Assembly (NCBI GenBank): GCA_963774765.1
Contig: CAVZGP010000009.1
Location: 496,001 to 560,000 of the forward strand
DNA from: Sva-07 sp963774765
GTDB lineage: Bacteria; Actinomycetota; Acidimicrobiia; Acidimicrobiales; Ilumatobacteraceae
Direction: 5' to 3'
DNA length: 64,000 bases
Both the position numbers and the translations under genes were made by a program. Each line of letters starts with the position of its first letter. The stretch's first letter is position 1. The notes beneath the pieces were generated by a model. That model did no database searches and had not been told where the DNA came from. It saw nothing but the letters and a program-made list of their open reading frames with translations. Below, in pieces: positions 51,570 to 59,928 of this stretch.

Positions 51570-51609
51570 GGTCGACGATGACCGGCGGGAGCGGTCGACG
51601 GTGACCGGC
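51570..51609. promoter_or_regulatory. Two tandem GGTC-N6-GACC sites upstream of gltB
   Basis: GGTCGACGATGACCGGC (51570-51586) and GGTCGACGGTGACCGGC (51593-51609) differ at one base and repeat every 23 bp. Each is an imperfect palindrome GGTC-N6-GACC. They lie 43-82 bp before the gltB start, a usual place for a dimeric regulator, but no regulator for them is known to me. Confidence 0.5.
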
Positions 51610-51723
51610 TCGTACGGGTGCCCGAGACAACGCTGGCTCGAGGCGGGGTAGCTCCCAGCATAGGACGTGAAGTGGCCGGACAGAAAGATCGTTCGCTCGT
51701 GATCCACCACCCCGCCACCGTTT

Positions 51724-51764
51724 TCGTGAACAACTTCACCTCTGAGGGGTGAAGTTGTTCACGA
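51724..51764. repeat. 17-bp perfect inverted repeat between gltB and a hydrolase gene
   Basis: TCGTGAACAACTTCACC (51724-51740) and GGTGAAGTTGTTCACGA (51748-51764) with a TCTGAGG loop. The CCTCTGAGG centre resembles the other hairpins at 52.6, 58.0, 62.6 and 63.3 kb. It is the only one between divergent genes (gltB start 51527, hydrolase start 51796), so it may be a regulatory site or an inserted element. Confidence 0.75.
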
Positions 51765-51795
51765 GATCGGCGGGTTGGCGTGCGAAAGTGTCCGG

Positions 51796-52587
51796 ATGAG
51801 CCACCAGCACCACGCCACATCACCGGACGGCACGTCGATCGCGTGGAGCCGGACCGGGTCCGGCGAACCGGTGGTGCTCGTTCACGGCATCACCGAGTCG
51901 GCAGCTTCGTTCGATCCGGTCATCGAGCGGCTCGTCGCCACGAACGAGGTGATCACCCTCGACCTTCGCGGTCACGGCAACTCCGGGAACGCCGACACGT
52001 ACGACCTCGCCGCGATGGCTGGCGACGTCGCCGCCGTGATTGCTGCGGCCGGCGCTGCCCGCCCGCATCTGGTCGGACACTCCTTGGGCGGTGCCGTGGT
52101 GACCGCAGCCGGATCGATGCTGGACGTCGCGAGCGTGGTCGACATCGACCAGTCGCTCCAGCTCGGCGAGTTCAAAGCCCAGCTGATGCCCGCCGAAGCG
52201 ATGCTGCGCGACCCTGCGCAGTACCAGCTGGTCGTCGATGCAATGTTCGAGATGATGATGGGAGATCTCCTGCCCAGCACCGAAATCGTTCGGGTGAACA
52301 ACCTGCGCCGCGCCGACCACGAGGTCGTGCTCGGCGTCTGGGAACTTCTGCTGACCGAGCCGGTCGAACAGATCGCCGAGACCGTCGACGCTGCTCTTGC
52401 CGGCTACCGAGGCCGCGGGGTGCCCTACCTCGCACTGTTCGGACTCGACCCCGGCGAGGGGTACTCGCGGTGGCTGGCCGAGCGCATCCCAGGCTCGACG
52501 GTCGAGTACTGGCCCGACCACGGCCACTACCCGCACCTCGTCGACATCGACCGATTCGTCGAACGCCTCCGCACCTTCTGGCGCTAG
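51796..52587 (+). CDS. Alpha/beta hydrolase
   Basis: 263 aa. Oxyanion region VVLVHGITESAASFD, DLRGHGNSG, nucleophile HLVGHSLGGAVVTA and a C-terminal DHGHYPHL histidine. Substrate unknown. ATG 51796 begins MSHQHHATSPDGTS; no leaderless-type -10 is seen. Its TAG stop is part of a 39-nt palindrome shared with the convergent enoyl-CoA hydratase gene. Confidence 0.88.
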   Translation: MSHQHHATSPDGTSIAWSRTGSGEPVVLVHGITESAASFDPVIERLVATNEVITLDLRGHGNSGNADTYDLAAMAGDVAAVIAAAGAARPHLVGHSLGGAVVTAAGSMLDVASVVDIDQSLQLGEFKAQLMPAEAMLRDPAQYQLVVDAMFEMMMGDLLPSTEIVRVNNLRRADHEVVLGVWELLLTEPVEQIAETVDAALAGYRGRGVPYLALFGLDPGEGYSRWLAERIPGSTVEYWPDHGHYPHLVDIDRFVERLRTFWR

Positions 52588-52624
52588 GTGGTACATCTGG
52601 GGTCTGACCCCAGATGTACCACCT
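52586..52624. repeat. 39-nt perfect palindrome overlapping both convergent stop codons
   Basis: Nineteen-bp perfect arms (starting AGGTGGTACATCTGGGG) around a single T; the centre reads GGTCTGACC. It begins inside the TAG of the hydrolase (52585-52587) and ends at the first base of the TGA of the hydratase (52624-52626, complement). An efficient hairpin on either strand, without a T-run. The arms differ by one compensated pair from those at 57953-57993. Confidence 0.85.
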
Positions 52625-53445
52625 CACACGTCGGCGTAGACCGGAGGGCGCTTCTCGAAGCCGGCCATGACCGCTTCGATCTGATTCGGCGTGCCGATCT
52701 GCGCGCCGATCGTGGCCCGCTCGGCGGCGAACTGCTCAGCGGCACCATCGTCGAAGATCCGATTGAACAATGCCTTCGACCCCCGCACGGCGCCTGGGCT
52801 CATCCCTGCGATCTCCCGCGCCATCGACAGGGCATCTTCGCGGGGTGTGTCGCTCAGCTTGGTGACGAGGCCCATCTCGGCCGCCTCGGTCCCCGAGAAG
52901 AGCCGCGCTGTGAACGTGAGTTCCTTTGCGATGTCGGGTCGGACGAGCTTCGACAGGAGGAACGTCCCGCTCATGTCGGGCACCAAGCCCCAGTAGACCT
53001 CACGCACCGACATCTTGGTGTCGGGGTGCACGATGCGGATGTCGGCACCGAGTGCGATCTGCAGTCCGCCACCGAGGGCGTGGCCATGCACGGCCGCGAT
53101 GACCGGGACCTCGAGTTCCTGCCACACCCAGCACACCTGCTGGCCCAGATGTGTGATCCGACCGTCCTTCATCTGGCCGGGGTTTCCGTCGGACCGGCTC
53201 GCGGCCTGCTCGGCGTCGTCTCCACCGGCCATCGCCTGGAACGACGAGAAATCGAGTCCTGCGCAGAACGAGGCACCGTCACCGGACAGCACGACAGCGC
53301 GCACCCCGGGCTCGGACTTCAGCTGCTCGCCTGCCTCGGCGATCGCCGCGAACATGGCGTTGTCGAGCGCATTGCGCTTGTCGGCACGGTTGAACACGAC
53401 GTCGGCGACGCCGTCGGTGATGGTGATGAGCACGCGATCGGACAT
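52624..53445 (-). CDS. Enoyl-CoA hydratase/isomerase family protein
   Basis: 273 aa, second crotonase-fold enzyme in the window. Oxyanion-hole motifs GASFCAGLDFSSFQAM and VHGHALGGGLQIALGADI; the acid position is GLVPDMSGTFLLSKL (Asp where many have Glu). Unlike the 18.8-kb copy, it lacks a typical catalytic Glu pair, so isomerase or a non-hydratase role is possible. ATG 53445. 152 bp separate it from the next upstream gene and hold no recognisable feature. Confidence 0.9.
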   Translation of the reverse strand: MSDRVLITITDGVADVVFNRADKRNALDNAMFAAIAEAGEQLKSEPGVRAVVLSGDGASFCAGLDFSSFQAMAGGDDAEQAASRSDGNPGQMKDGRITHLGQQVCWVWQELEVPVIAAVHGHALGGGLQIALGADIRIVHPDTKMSVREVYWGLVPDMSGTFLLSKLVRPDIAKELTFTARLFSGTEAAEMGLVTKLSDTPREDALSMAREIAGMSPGAVRGSKALFNRIFDDGAAEQFAAERATIGAQIGTPNQIEAVMAGFEKRPPVYADV

Positions 53446-53597
53446 GGCGCCGAGTCTCGCATCTGCGCAGGACCGCCGACGAACGGACCGCAGCGCGATC
53501 TCGAGCACTCCTCGACCACCGGGCGTTCGACCGGCACACCGAGGTACCGAGGTGCCCCCAGCGAGCGGATCTCGCCTCGGCGATTCTCGTCGAGCCC

Positions 53598-54815
53598 TCA
53601 GCCCTTGCGGGCGATCAGCGATCGATCGATCTCGGCAACGGTGCGAGCGCCGGTGAGCGACATCGTCCGCACCAATCCTTCGCGGAGGAAGTCGAACAGC
53701 TGATCGACCCCTCGCTCACCCGCAGCGCCGAGCGCATACAGGTACGGGCGTCCGACCGTCACGGCATCTGCTCCGAGAGCAATCGCCTTCACGATGTCGC
53801 TGCCGCGCCGGACACCTCCATCACAGATGATGGTGACATCATCACCGACGAGGTCGCGCACCGGTTCAACCAGATCGAGCGGAACCGGGGCATCATCGAG
53901 TTGGCGTCCGCCATGGTTCGAGAGACCGATGCCCTCGACCCCCATCGACACGGCCTGTTGGGCATCGGCGACGGTCTGGATTCCCTTCACGGCGATGGGA
54001 CCGTCCCAGATCGAGCGCAACCAGTCGATGTCGTCCCATGACAGCGACTGATCGAAGTGGCCCGCAACCTTCGCTGCGAGCGAGATCGGTGTCGAGCCGT
54101 CCAATTCGCTACGCCCGACGACGTTCGAGAACATGATCGGTTCGTTGCGAAGGAAGTCGAGCGTCCAGCCTGGATGGATCGCTCCATCCACCAGCGTTCC
54201 CGGCCCGATCTTCGGCGGCAGGGTGAATCCCCGGCGAACGTCGCGCTCGCGACGGCCGAGCACAGCGGTGTCGACGGTCAACCACACCGTCGTGTACCCA
54301 GCTGCCTTCGCCCGTGCGACCAGTTCCTCGACGAGCGGACGGTCCCGCCACGTGTAGATCTGGAACCACTTGTCGGTGGTGCACACAGCCGCAACGTCCT
54401 CGATCGAGCGGGTCCCCATCGTCGACAACGAATACGGGATGCCGGCGCGCTGAGCCGCTCGGGCGACCGCGAGCTCACCTTGCGAGTGGGCGATTCTCGA
54501 GTAGCCGGTCGGCGCGACGATCAACGGCATCGACGCTGGTCGACCCAAAATGGTCGTCGAGGTGTCGAGATCGCTCACGTCGCGCAGCACCCGCGGGCGG
54601 AACTCGTACCTGCCGAACGCCTCGACGTTGCCCTGCATCGTTCGTTCGTCCTCGGCGCCACCGTCGATGTAGTCGAAGACTCCGCGAGGCAACCGCCGTC
54701 GCGCAACCGCTCGGTAGTCGTCCACCGAGACGCAACGCTGAAGCCGACGCTCGACGGGATCGAACGTTGGTCTCCTGAACCGTACGACCGAACGGAAGGT
54801 GCTGATCATGCCCAC
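53598..54815 (-). CDS. FMN-dependent alpha-hydroxy acid oxidase/dehydrogenase (L-lactate type)
   Basis: 405 aa. TIM-barrel flavoenzyme: FDYIDGGAEDERTM near the N-terminus, PLIVAPTGYSRIAHSQGE, KGIQTVADAQQAV (Lys), the catalytic His in GIGLSNHGGRQLD, and CDGGVRRGSDIVKAIALGAD. Probably L-lactate dehydrogenase or a glycolate/mandelate relative; no cytochrome b2 domain. GTG 54815 has TACGAT 7 nt upstream; the in-frame ATG two codons later (MISTFR) is an alternative. Confidence 0.92.
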   Translation of the reverse strand: MGMISTFRSVVRFRRPTFDPVERRLQRCVSVDDYRAVARRRLPRGVFDYIDGGAEDERTMQGNVEAFGRYEFRPRVLRDVSDLDTSTTILGRPASMPLIVAPTGYSRIAHSQGELAVARAAQRAGIPYSLSTMGTRSIEDVAAVCTTDKWFQIYTWRDRPLVEELVARAKAAGYTTVWLTVDTAVLGRRERDVRRGFTLPPKIGPGTLVDGAIHPGWTLDFLRNEPIMFSNVVGRSELDGSTPISLAAKVAGHFDQSLSWDDIDWLRSIWDGPIAVKGIQTVADAQQAVSMGVEGIGLSNHGGRQLDDAPVPLDLVEPVRDLVGDDVTIICDGGVRRGSDIVKAIALGADAVTVGRPYLYALGAAGERGVDQLFDFLREGLVRTMSLTGARTVAEIDRSLIARKG

Positions 54816-54866
54816 GGAGGCGATCGTACGCGACTGACGCGCACGATGTGCCAGACGCCGCAGACG

Positions 54867-55592
54867 TCAATCGACGATGCGCAACCCGCTCGGAGTCATC
54901 GAGGGTTCGGCCTGGGGCAGGTCGACGACGAACTCGGTGCGGTGCGCGGGAAAGAGGTGCTCGCTCAACAGCACGGCTCGACCGCTGGAGTCGGTGGTGA
55001 TTCGCTGACACCGCAACACCGGCGATCCAGCGGGGACGCCGAGCAGACGAGCGTCGGCCGCCTCGACGAGGTCGGCCCCGATCGTCTGGGTCGCGCCCCG
55101 CAACTCGACGTCGAGGAGTTCGTAGAACGGTCGCCGCTCGACGTCGCGACGCGACAGGTGCGCCCCGAGCTCAGCCGGACACCAGACCGTCACGACGGCG
55201 AACGGCTCGCCGTCGGCAAGGTTGACACGCTTGACCCGCAGCACCTGATCGACACCGAGCACCCGCTCGACCCGCTCGGGTGCGGACTCGTACGCGAATT
55301 CCTCGATCTTGCGTTCCGACAGCTTGCCGACGCCTTCGACGTGCGACTCGATCGTCGCCAGCGATTGGAGACTCTGCGGCACGGGTTCGGTGGACACGAA
55401 CCAGCCGAATCCCTGTCGGGCGGCGATCAGCCCCTCCTCGCGGACGAGTTCCAGCGCGCGGCGGACCGTCACTCGGGACGCACCGAATTCCGTGGACATC
55501 TCGGCCTCCGACGGCAACACCGAACCGGAAGGCGACTCGATCGCACGCTGGCGCAGCTCGTCGGCAATCTCCTGGTAGCGGATGTGTCGCAT
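54867..55592 (-). CDS. GntR-family transcriptional regulator (HutC type)
   Basis: 241 aa. N-terminal winged helix (RYQEIADELRQRAIESPSG, then LPSEAEMSTEFGASRVTVRR and LIAARQGFGWFV) and a C-terminal UTRA ligand domain (QVLRVKRVNLADGEPFAVV, LFPAHRTEFVVDLPQAE). ATG 55592 has GGGAG 8 nt upstream; an upstream TTG at 55646 would add 18 residues of no family resemblance. It is divergent from aconitase and probably binds the palindrome between them. Confidence 0.92.
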   Translation of the reverse strand: MRHIRYQEIADELRQRAIESPSGSVLPSEAEMSTEFGASRVTVRRALELVREEGLIAARQGFGWFVSTEPVPQSLQSLATIESHVEGVGKLSERKIEEFAYESAPERVERVLGVDQVLRVKRVNLADGEPFAVVTVWCPAELGAHLSRRDVERRPFYELLDVELRGATQTIGADLVEAADARLLGVPAGSPVLRCQRITTDSSGRAVLLSEHLFPAHRTEFVVDLPQAEPSMTPSGLRIVD

Positions 55593-55643
55593 GTCGTCTC
55601 CCGACGGCCCCGGCGCTGCGTTGTCGGCTGGTTGCACCGGGAC

Positions 55644-55661
55644 CAACTTGTATTATAGTTG
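55644..55661. promoter_or_regulatory. Palindromic operator over two opposite -10 boxes, GntR gene / aconitase
   Basis: CAACTTGTATTATAGTTG: 5-bp arms CAACT/AGTTG around TGTATTAT. On the plus strand TATAGT (55654-55659) is 7 nt before ATG 55667 of acnA; on the minus strand TATAAT (complement of 55652-55657) serves the GntR gene. One of the most A+T-rich patches in the window. A bound GntR dimer would block both promoters. Confidence 0.65.
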
Positions 55662-55666
55662 TCTAC

Positions 55667-57955
55667 ATGACCGATGCCAGCCAGGACCCACGCACGAATG
55701 GTGCCACCACTCCCATCGAACTCGTCGAGAGTGTCTACGCGAGCCTTCCCCAACGCGTCGCCGCCGGTCGCGAGCGACTCGCTCGACCGCTCACACTCAC
55801 CGAGAAGACCCTGATCAACCACCTCTCCGACCCGAACGAGGCGATCGAGCGCGGCGGCACGTACAACGACTTCCGTCCCGACCGAGTCGCCATGCAGGAC
55901 GCCACTGCCCAGATGGCACTCCTGCAGTTCATGACCGCCGGACTCTCCGAGGCGGCCGTGCCTTCGACGGTGCACTGCGACCACCTGATCCAGGCGAAGG
56001 TCGGAGCCACGATCGACCTCGGCGTCGCGGTCGACACCAACAAAGAGGTCTACGACTTCCTGCGCTCGGTCTCGGCCAAGTACGGCATCGGGTTCTGGGG
56101 CCCCGGCTCGGGCATCATCCACCAGGTGGTCCTCGAGAACTACGCCTTTCCGGGCGGCATGATGATCGGCACCGACAGCCATACACCGAACGCCGGCGGC
56201 CTCGGCATGATCGCCATCGGGGTCGGCGGTGCCGATGCCGTCGACGTGATGACCGGCTTCCCGTTCAACGTCCGGTGGCCGAAGGTGATCGGCGTCAAGC
56301 TCACCGGGACGCTCAGTGGTTGGTCGAGCCCCAAGGACGTGATTCTCGAGGTCGCCCGCGTCCTCACCGTCGAGGGCGGCACCGGCGCGATCGTCGAGTA
56401 CTTCGGCCCCGGCGCCGAGTCGATCTCGGCCACGGGCAAGGCAACGATCTGCAACATGGGTGCCGAGATCGGCGCCACCACATCACATTTCGCCTACGAC
56501 GCCAACATGGCCGCCTACCTGAAGGCGACCGGGCGTGAGGCGATCGCGGACGCCGCCGACAAGGTCGCCGACGACCTGCGCGCCGACGACGGCGCCGTCT
56601 ACGACCAGTTGATCGAGATCGACCTGAACGAACTCAAGCCGTTGATCAACGGCCCCCACTCGCCCGACCGCGCCCACAGGGTCGGCGCCGCCGGAGTCGG
56701 TGCCGCTGCTCGTGACAACGACTGGCCGCTCGAGCCGTCGGCCTGCCTGATCGGGTCGTGCACCAACTCGTCGTACGAGGACATCACCCGCGTCGCCTCG
56801 ATCGCCCGTCAGGCGGCCGCCGCCGGCCTGACTGCGAAGTGCGAACTGCTGATCACACCTGGCTCCGAGCAGGTGCGTGCAACGATCGAACGCGACGGCC
56901 TCCTCGCCGACCTCGAAGCGATCGGCGCGACGGTGCTCGCCAATGCGTGTGGGCCCTGCATCGGTCAGTGGTCGCGTCCCGAATCGATCACCGGCCAGCC
57001 GAACACGATCGTCAACTCGTTCAACCGCAACTTCCCCAAGCGCAACGACGGCTCGGCCAAGACACTGAGCTTCGTCACGTCACCCGACACAGTGCTCGCG
57101 ATCGCATTGTCCGGGCGCCTCGACTTCGACCCGACCGTCGACACGATCACGGCGCCGGACGGCACCGAGATCACGCTGGTCGAGCCGGTCGGCGAGGTGC
57201 TGCCCGACGCCGGCTACGACCCAGGAGTCGACACCTACACCGCTCCCCCGGCCGACGGCTCGGGCGTCGAAGTCGCCGTGTCGCCCACCTCCGATCGCCT
57301 GCAGTTGCTCGCGCCGTTCCTCGCCTGGGACGGCAACGACTATCAGAGCCTTCCGGTGCTCATGAAGGCCCAGGGCAAGTGCACCACCGACCACATCTCG
57401 GCCGCCGGTCCGTGGCTGAAGTACCGCGGCCACCTCGAGAACATCTCGGGCAACCTGTTCGCCGGGGCGATCAACGCCTTCACGGGCGAGGCCGGGACCG
57501 GCAAGGACATCACCGACGGCGAGACCCGTCCGTACCCCGACATCGCCATGCGGTATCACGAAGCGGGCATCAACTGGGTGGCGATCGGCGACCGCAACTA
57601 CGGCGAGGGTTCTTCGCGTGAGCATGCGGCGATGGAACCGCGCTTCCGCGGCGGCCTGGTGATCCTGGCACGCTCGTTCGCCCGCATCCACGAGACCAAC
57701 GCCAAGAAGCAGGGCCTCCTGCCACTGACGTTCGCCGACCCCGACACCTACGACCTGATCGGCGAGGACGACCACATCAACGTGCTCGGCCTCCCGCCGG
57801 TGCCGGGCCAGAACGTGCGGTGCCAGATCGTGAAGCCCGACGGCACCACGATCGACTTCGAGGCGGTCCACACCTTCAGCCCCGAACAGGTCGAGTGGTT
57901 CCAGGCCGGTTCCGCCCTCAACATCGTGCGCCAGAAGGTCGCCGCCGCCGGCTGA
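55667..57955 (+). CDS. acnA: Aconitate hydratase
   Basis: 762 aa. Interconverts citrate and isocitrate in the TCA cycle. The three Fe-S cysteine regions are visible: CLIGSCTNSSYEDI (one), and ANACGPCIGQWSRP (two), and the C-terminal swivel domain has YGEGSSREHAAMEPRFRGG. The shorter mitochondrial-type aconitase (about 750-780 aa) rather than the 900-aa AcnA of most actinobacteria. ATG 55667 has TATAGT 7 nt upstream with no ribosome-binding site. Divergent GntR regulator is the likely controller. Confidence 0.95.
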   Translation: MTDASQDPRTNGATTPIELVESVYASLPQRVAAGRERLARPLTLTEKTLINHLSDPNEAIERGGTYNDFRPDRVAMQDATAQMALLQFMTAGLSEAAVPSTVHCDHLIQAKVGATIDLGVAVDTNKEVYDFLRSVSAKYGIGFWGPGSGIIHQVVLENYAFPGGMMIGTDSHTPNAGGLGMIAIGVGGADAVDVMTGFPFNVRWPKVIGVKLTGTLSGWSSPKDVILEVARVLTVEGGTGAIVEYFGPGAESISATGKATICNMGAEIGATTSHFAYDANMAAYLKATGREAIADAADKVADDLRADDGAVYDQLIEIDLNELKPLINGPHSPDRAHRVGAAGVGAAARDNDWPLEPSACLIGSCTNSSYEDITRVASIARQAAAAGLTAKCELLITPGSEQVRATIERDGLLADLEAIGATVLANACGPCIGQWSRPESITGQPNTIVNSFNRNFPKRNDGSAKTLSFVTSPDTVLAIALSGRLDFDPTVDTITAPDGTEITLVEPVGEVLPDAGYDPGVDTYTAPPADGSGVEVAVSPTSDRLQLLAPFLAWDGNDYQSLPVLMKAQGKCTTDHISAAGPWLKYRGHLENISGNLFAGAINAFTGEAGTGKDITDGETRPYPDIAMRYHEAGINWVAIGDRNYGEGSSREHAAMEPRFRGGLVILARSFARIHETNAKKQGLLPLTFADPDTYDLIGEDDHINVLGLPPVPGQNVRCQIVKPDGTTIDFEAVHTFSPEQVEWFQAGSALNIVRQKVAAAG

Positions 57956-57993
57956 GTGGTGCATCTGGGGTCATACCCCAGATGCACCACTCA
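57953..57993. repeat. 41-nt perfect palindrome overlapping both convergent stop codons
   Basis: Nineteen-bp perfect arms (starting TGAGTGGTGCATCTGGGGT) around CAT. The first three bases are the TGA stop of acnA and the last three are the complement of the TGA stop of the kinase gene. The arms match those at 52586-52624 except for a compensated TA/CG-type change (GGTGCATC here, GGTACATC there). Confidence 0.87.
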
Positions 57994-59163
57994 GGCGCGG
58001 GCGGTCAGGGGAAGGCGCATGGCGATCACGGCGCCGCCGGTTTCGGTGTTGGCGGCGCTGACCGTGCCGCCGTTGGCTTCGACGATCGCCTTCACGATCG
58101 TGAGGCCGATGCCCGTCTCACCGCGTTGATCCCCGCGCTGGTAGCGGTCGAACACCGTGTCGAGCTTCGCCGGGTCGAATCCCGGACCGTCGTCGGCGAT
58201 GTCGATCACACCGTGGCGGTCATCGACCCGGCTCGTCAACTCGACCCTCGTGGCTCGCCGGACCGCGTTGCGCACGACGTTGTCGATCGCCTGGCGCAGC
58301 AGCGCCATGTCGGCGTCGACCACCACGGGATCCGATGGCTCGGCGATCACGACACAGCCGTCGTCGCGCACCGATGCCGCCACTTCCTCGGCAAGCAGGT
58401 CGAGGCGCAGCGGAGCCAGGCGTGGGATCGCCTGGCCCGAGTCGAACCGGACCAGATCGAGCAGCTCGTTGATGCCCGTGGAGGCCCGTTCGGCCGCGGA
58501 GCGGATCTCCGACAGCGAGCGCACGTACTCCTCGTTCGAACGCTCCCGGGCCAACGCCTGCGAACTCGACGCCGTGATCACCGCCAGCGGTGTGCGCATC
58601 TCGTGAGCGGCGTCTGCGAGGAAGTCCTGCTGCGCCCGGAGCATCCGTCGGGTCGGCCCAAGCGCGAGCCCGGCGCCGAACCATCCCAACCCGAGACACA
58701 CTGCGCCGAGGCCGATCGCCAACAGCCAGGTCCGCTGACGCAACGCGTCGAGGTCGTCGTGCAGCCAGCCCGAATCGGCGACCGTCACGAACGCCTCGCC
58801 GTTCTGCAGCGGCCGAATGTACGCACCGAACGTCGTGTCGTCGACGGCGAACGAACGAAAGCCGGGCCACTGCCCCGTGTCGCTCACCCAGGTGTACAGC
58901 GGCGGTTCCAAAGCCGTCTCCACCAGCGGCTCGTTCCACCCATCGTTCGAGTTGACGAACCATGCCTCGAAGCCGACGTCGCGCTCGTCGGTGATCCACG
59001 CCCGCTGGACCACCTCCATCTGGTCGACGAGCTGTGCGTCGAACTCGGATCGGATCGCGTCGGCGCGTTCGCTGCGCCACAGCAGCAATGGGCCGAGCGC
59101 CAGCAGCGCGGCGACCACACCGAACAACACGGCGAGTCGGAGCCGGAGCCGGCGGAGCTTCAC
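57991..59163 (-). CDS. Two-component sensor histidine kinase
   Basis: 390 aa. Two membrane segments (about 8-29 and 144-166) enclose a sensor region of about 115 residues (FEAWFVNSNDGWNE). Then H-box ADAAHEMRTPLAVITASSSQ (catalytic His), N-box QAIDNVVRNAVRRA, G1 IDIADDGPGFD and G2 GETGIGLTIVK. No clear HAMP. The start overlaps the regulator's stop as ATGA. Signal unknown. Confidence 0.93.
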   Translation of the reverse strand: MKLRRLRLRLAVLFGVVAALLALGPLLLWRSERADAIRSEFDAQLVDQMEVVQRAWITDERDVGFEAWFVNSNDGWNEPLVETALEPPLYTWVSDTGQWPGFRSFAVDDTTFGAYIRPLQNGEAFVTVADSGWLHDDLDALRQRTWLLAIGLGAVCLGLGWFGAGLALGPTRRMLRAQQDFLADAAHEMRTPLAVITASSSQALARERSNEEYVRSLSEIRSAAERASTGINELLDLVRFDSGQAIPRLAPLRLDLLAEEVAASVRDDGCVVIAEPSDPVVVDADMALLRQAIDNVVRNAVRRATRVELTSRVDDRHGVIDIADDGPGFDPAKLDTVFDRYQRGDQRGETGIGLTIVKAIVEANGGTVSAANTETGGAVIAMRLPLTARA

Positions 59164-59843
59164 GACCCAGACTCTCCCACGATGATGCGGTAGCCGACAC
59201 CGCGGATCGTCTCGATCGGTGTCACAGCACCTGGCAGCTCCAGCTTGCGTCGCAAGTTCGCCACGTGGACGTCGACCACGTTCGAGAGTCCGTCGTAGTT
59301 GGCATCCCAGACGGCGTCGAGAAGCTCGGTGCGCCCCACCACCTGCCCAACTCGGTCCATCAGATAATGAAGCAGTGCGAACTCGCGGGCGGTCAGCGGC
59401 ACCTGGATACCGGCGCGGCGCACGGTGTGGGCAGCCGGGTCGAGCTCGATGTCGGCGGCGCTCAGCAGTGGTGCCCGAGCCCCATCGGGGCGGCGCAGAA
59501 GTGCCCGGACCCGCGCAGACAGCTCAGGATGGTCGAACGGCTTGGTGAGATAGTCGTCGGCGCCCGCATCCAGCCCGGTCACCTTGTCGCCGAGCGAATC
59601 ACGGGCGGTCAGCACCAACACCCGCGCCGGGTTCGCCTCGCCGCACAGGCGTCGACACAGGTCGAGGCCGTCGCCGTCGGGCAGCCCCAGGTCGAGGACC
59701 ACGACGTGGTAGGCGGTGTCGTCGACGGCGCGGTGCGCCGCGGCGAGCGTGCGCTCCCAGTCGACGGCGTGGCCGTCCTCGGCAAGTCCTCGTTGGACCA
59801 CCGAGCCCAACGAGATGTCGTCCTCGACGACCAGGATGCGCAC
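59160..59843 (-). CDS. OmpR-family response regulator
   Basis: 227 aa. Receiver domain with the acidic pair VVEDDIS, phosphoacceptor Asp in VVLDLGLPDGDGL, VLTARDS and YLTKPF (Lys); winged-helix domain with LLHYLMDRVGQVVGR and VVDVHVANLRRKLE. GTG 59843. Its own promoter and the divergent DUF1800 gene share a region with direct repeats that could be its target. Confidence 0.94.
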   Translation of the reverse strand: MRILVVEDDISLGSVVQRGLAEDGHAVDWERTLAAAHRAVDDTAYHVVVLDLGLPDGDGLDLCRRLCGEANPARVLVLTARDSLGDKVTGLDAGADDYLTKPFDHPELSARVRALLRRPDGARAPLLSAADIELDPAAHTVRRAGIQVPLTAREFALLHYLMDRVGQVVGRTELLDAVWDANYDGLSNVVDVHVANLRRKLELPGAVTPIETIRGVGYRIIVGESGS

Positions 59844-59862
59844 CGACGCATCGTTGCAGATC

Positions 59863-59917
59863 CTTCATGAAGACGCGATGAAGGAGCGCTTCACGGAGGG
59901 TTCATCGTCGTTCAGGT
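59863..59917. promoter_or_regulatory. Direct-repeat operator, PHO-box-like, between regulator and DUF1800 gene
   Basis: Seven-bp units CTTCACG (59889-59895), GTTCATC (59900-59906) and GTTCAGG (59910-59916) recur at 11 and 10 bp, as OmpR/PhoB-family sites do, and resemble the GTTCACC unit of Streptomyces PhoP boxes. A palindrome CTTCATGAAG (59863-59872) lies beside them. The nearest regulator is the adjacent OmpR-type gene. Confidence 0.5.
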
Positions 59918-59928
59918 CTCATGGCGCC

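Noticed and set aside
53446..53597. Looked for a gene or promoter structure in the 152-bp gap
   Set aside because: Only a short symmetric CACCGAGGTACCGAGGTG stretch is present; there is no convincing feature.
54841..54866. Sequence with TGTGCCAG resembling the 44.4/45.3-kb repeat
   Set aside because: Only about eight bases match without the CAGCGGATTGGG part.
54057..55658. 533-codon open frame on the plus strand
   Set aside because: It lies opposite the lactate-type oxidase and GntR genes, has no start signal or recognisable domain, and its amino-acid composition (Arg, Asp, Gln-rich) is typical of shadow frames.
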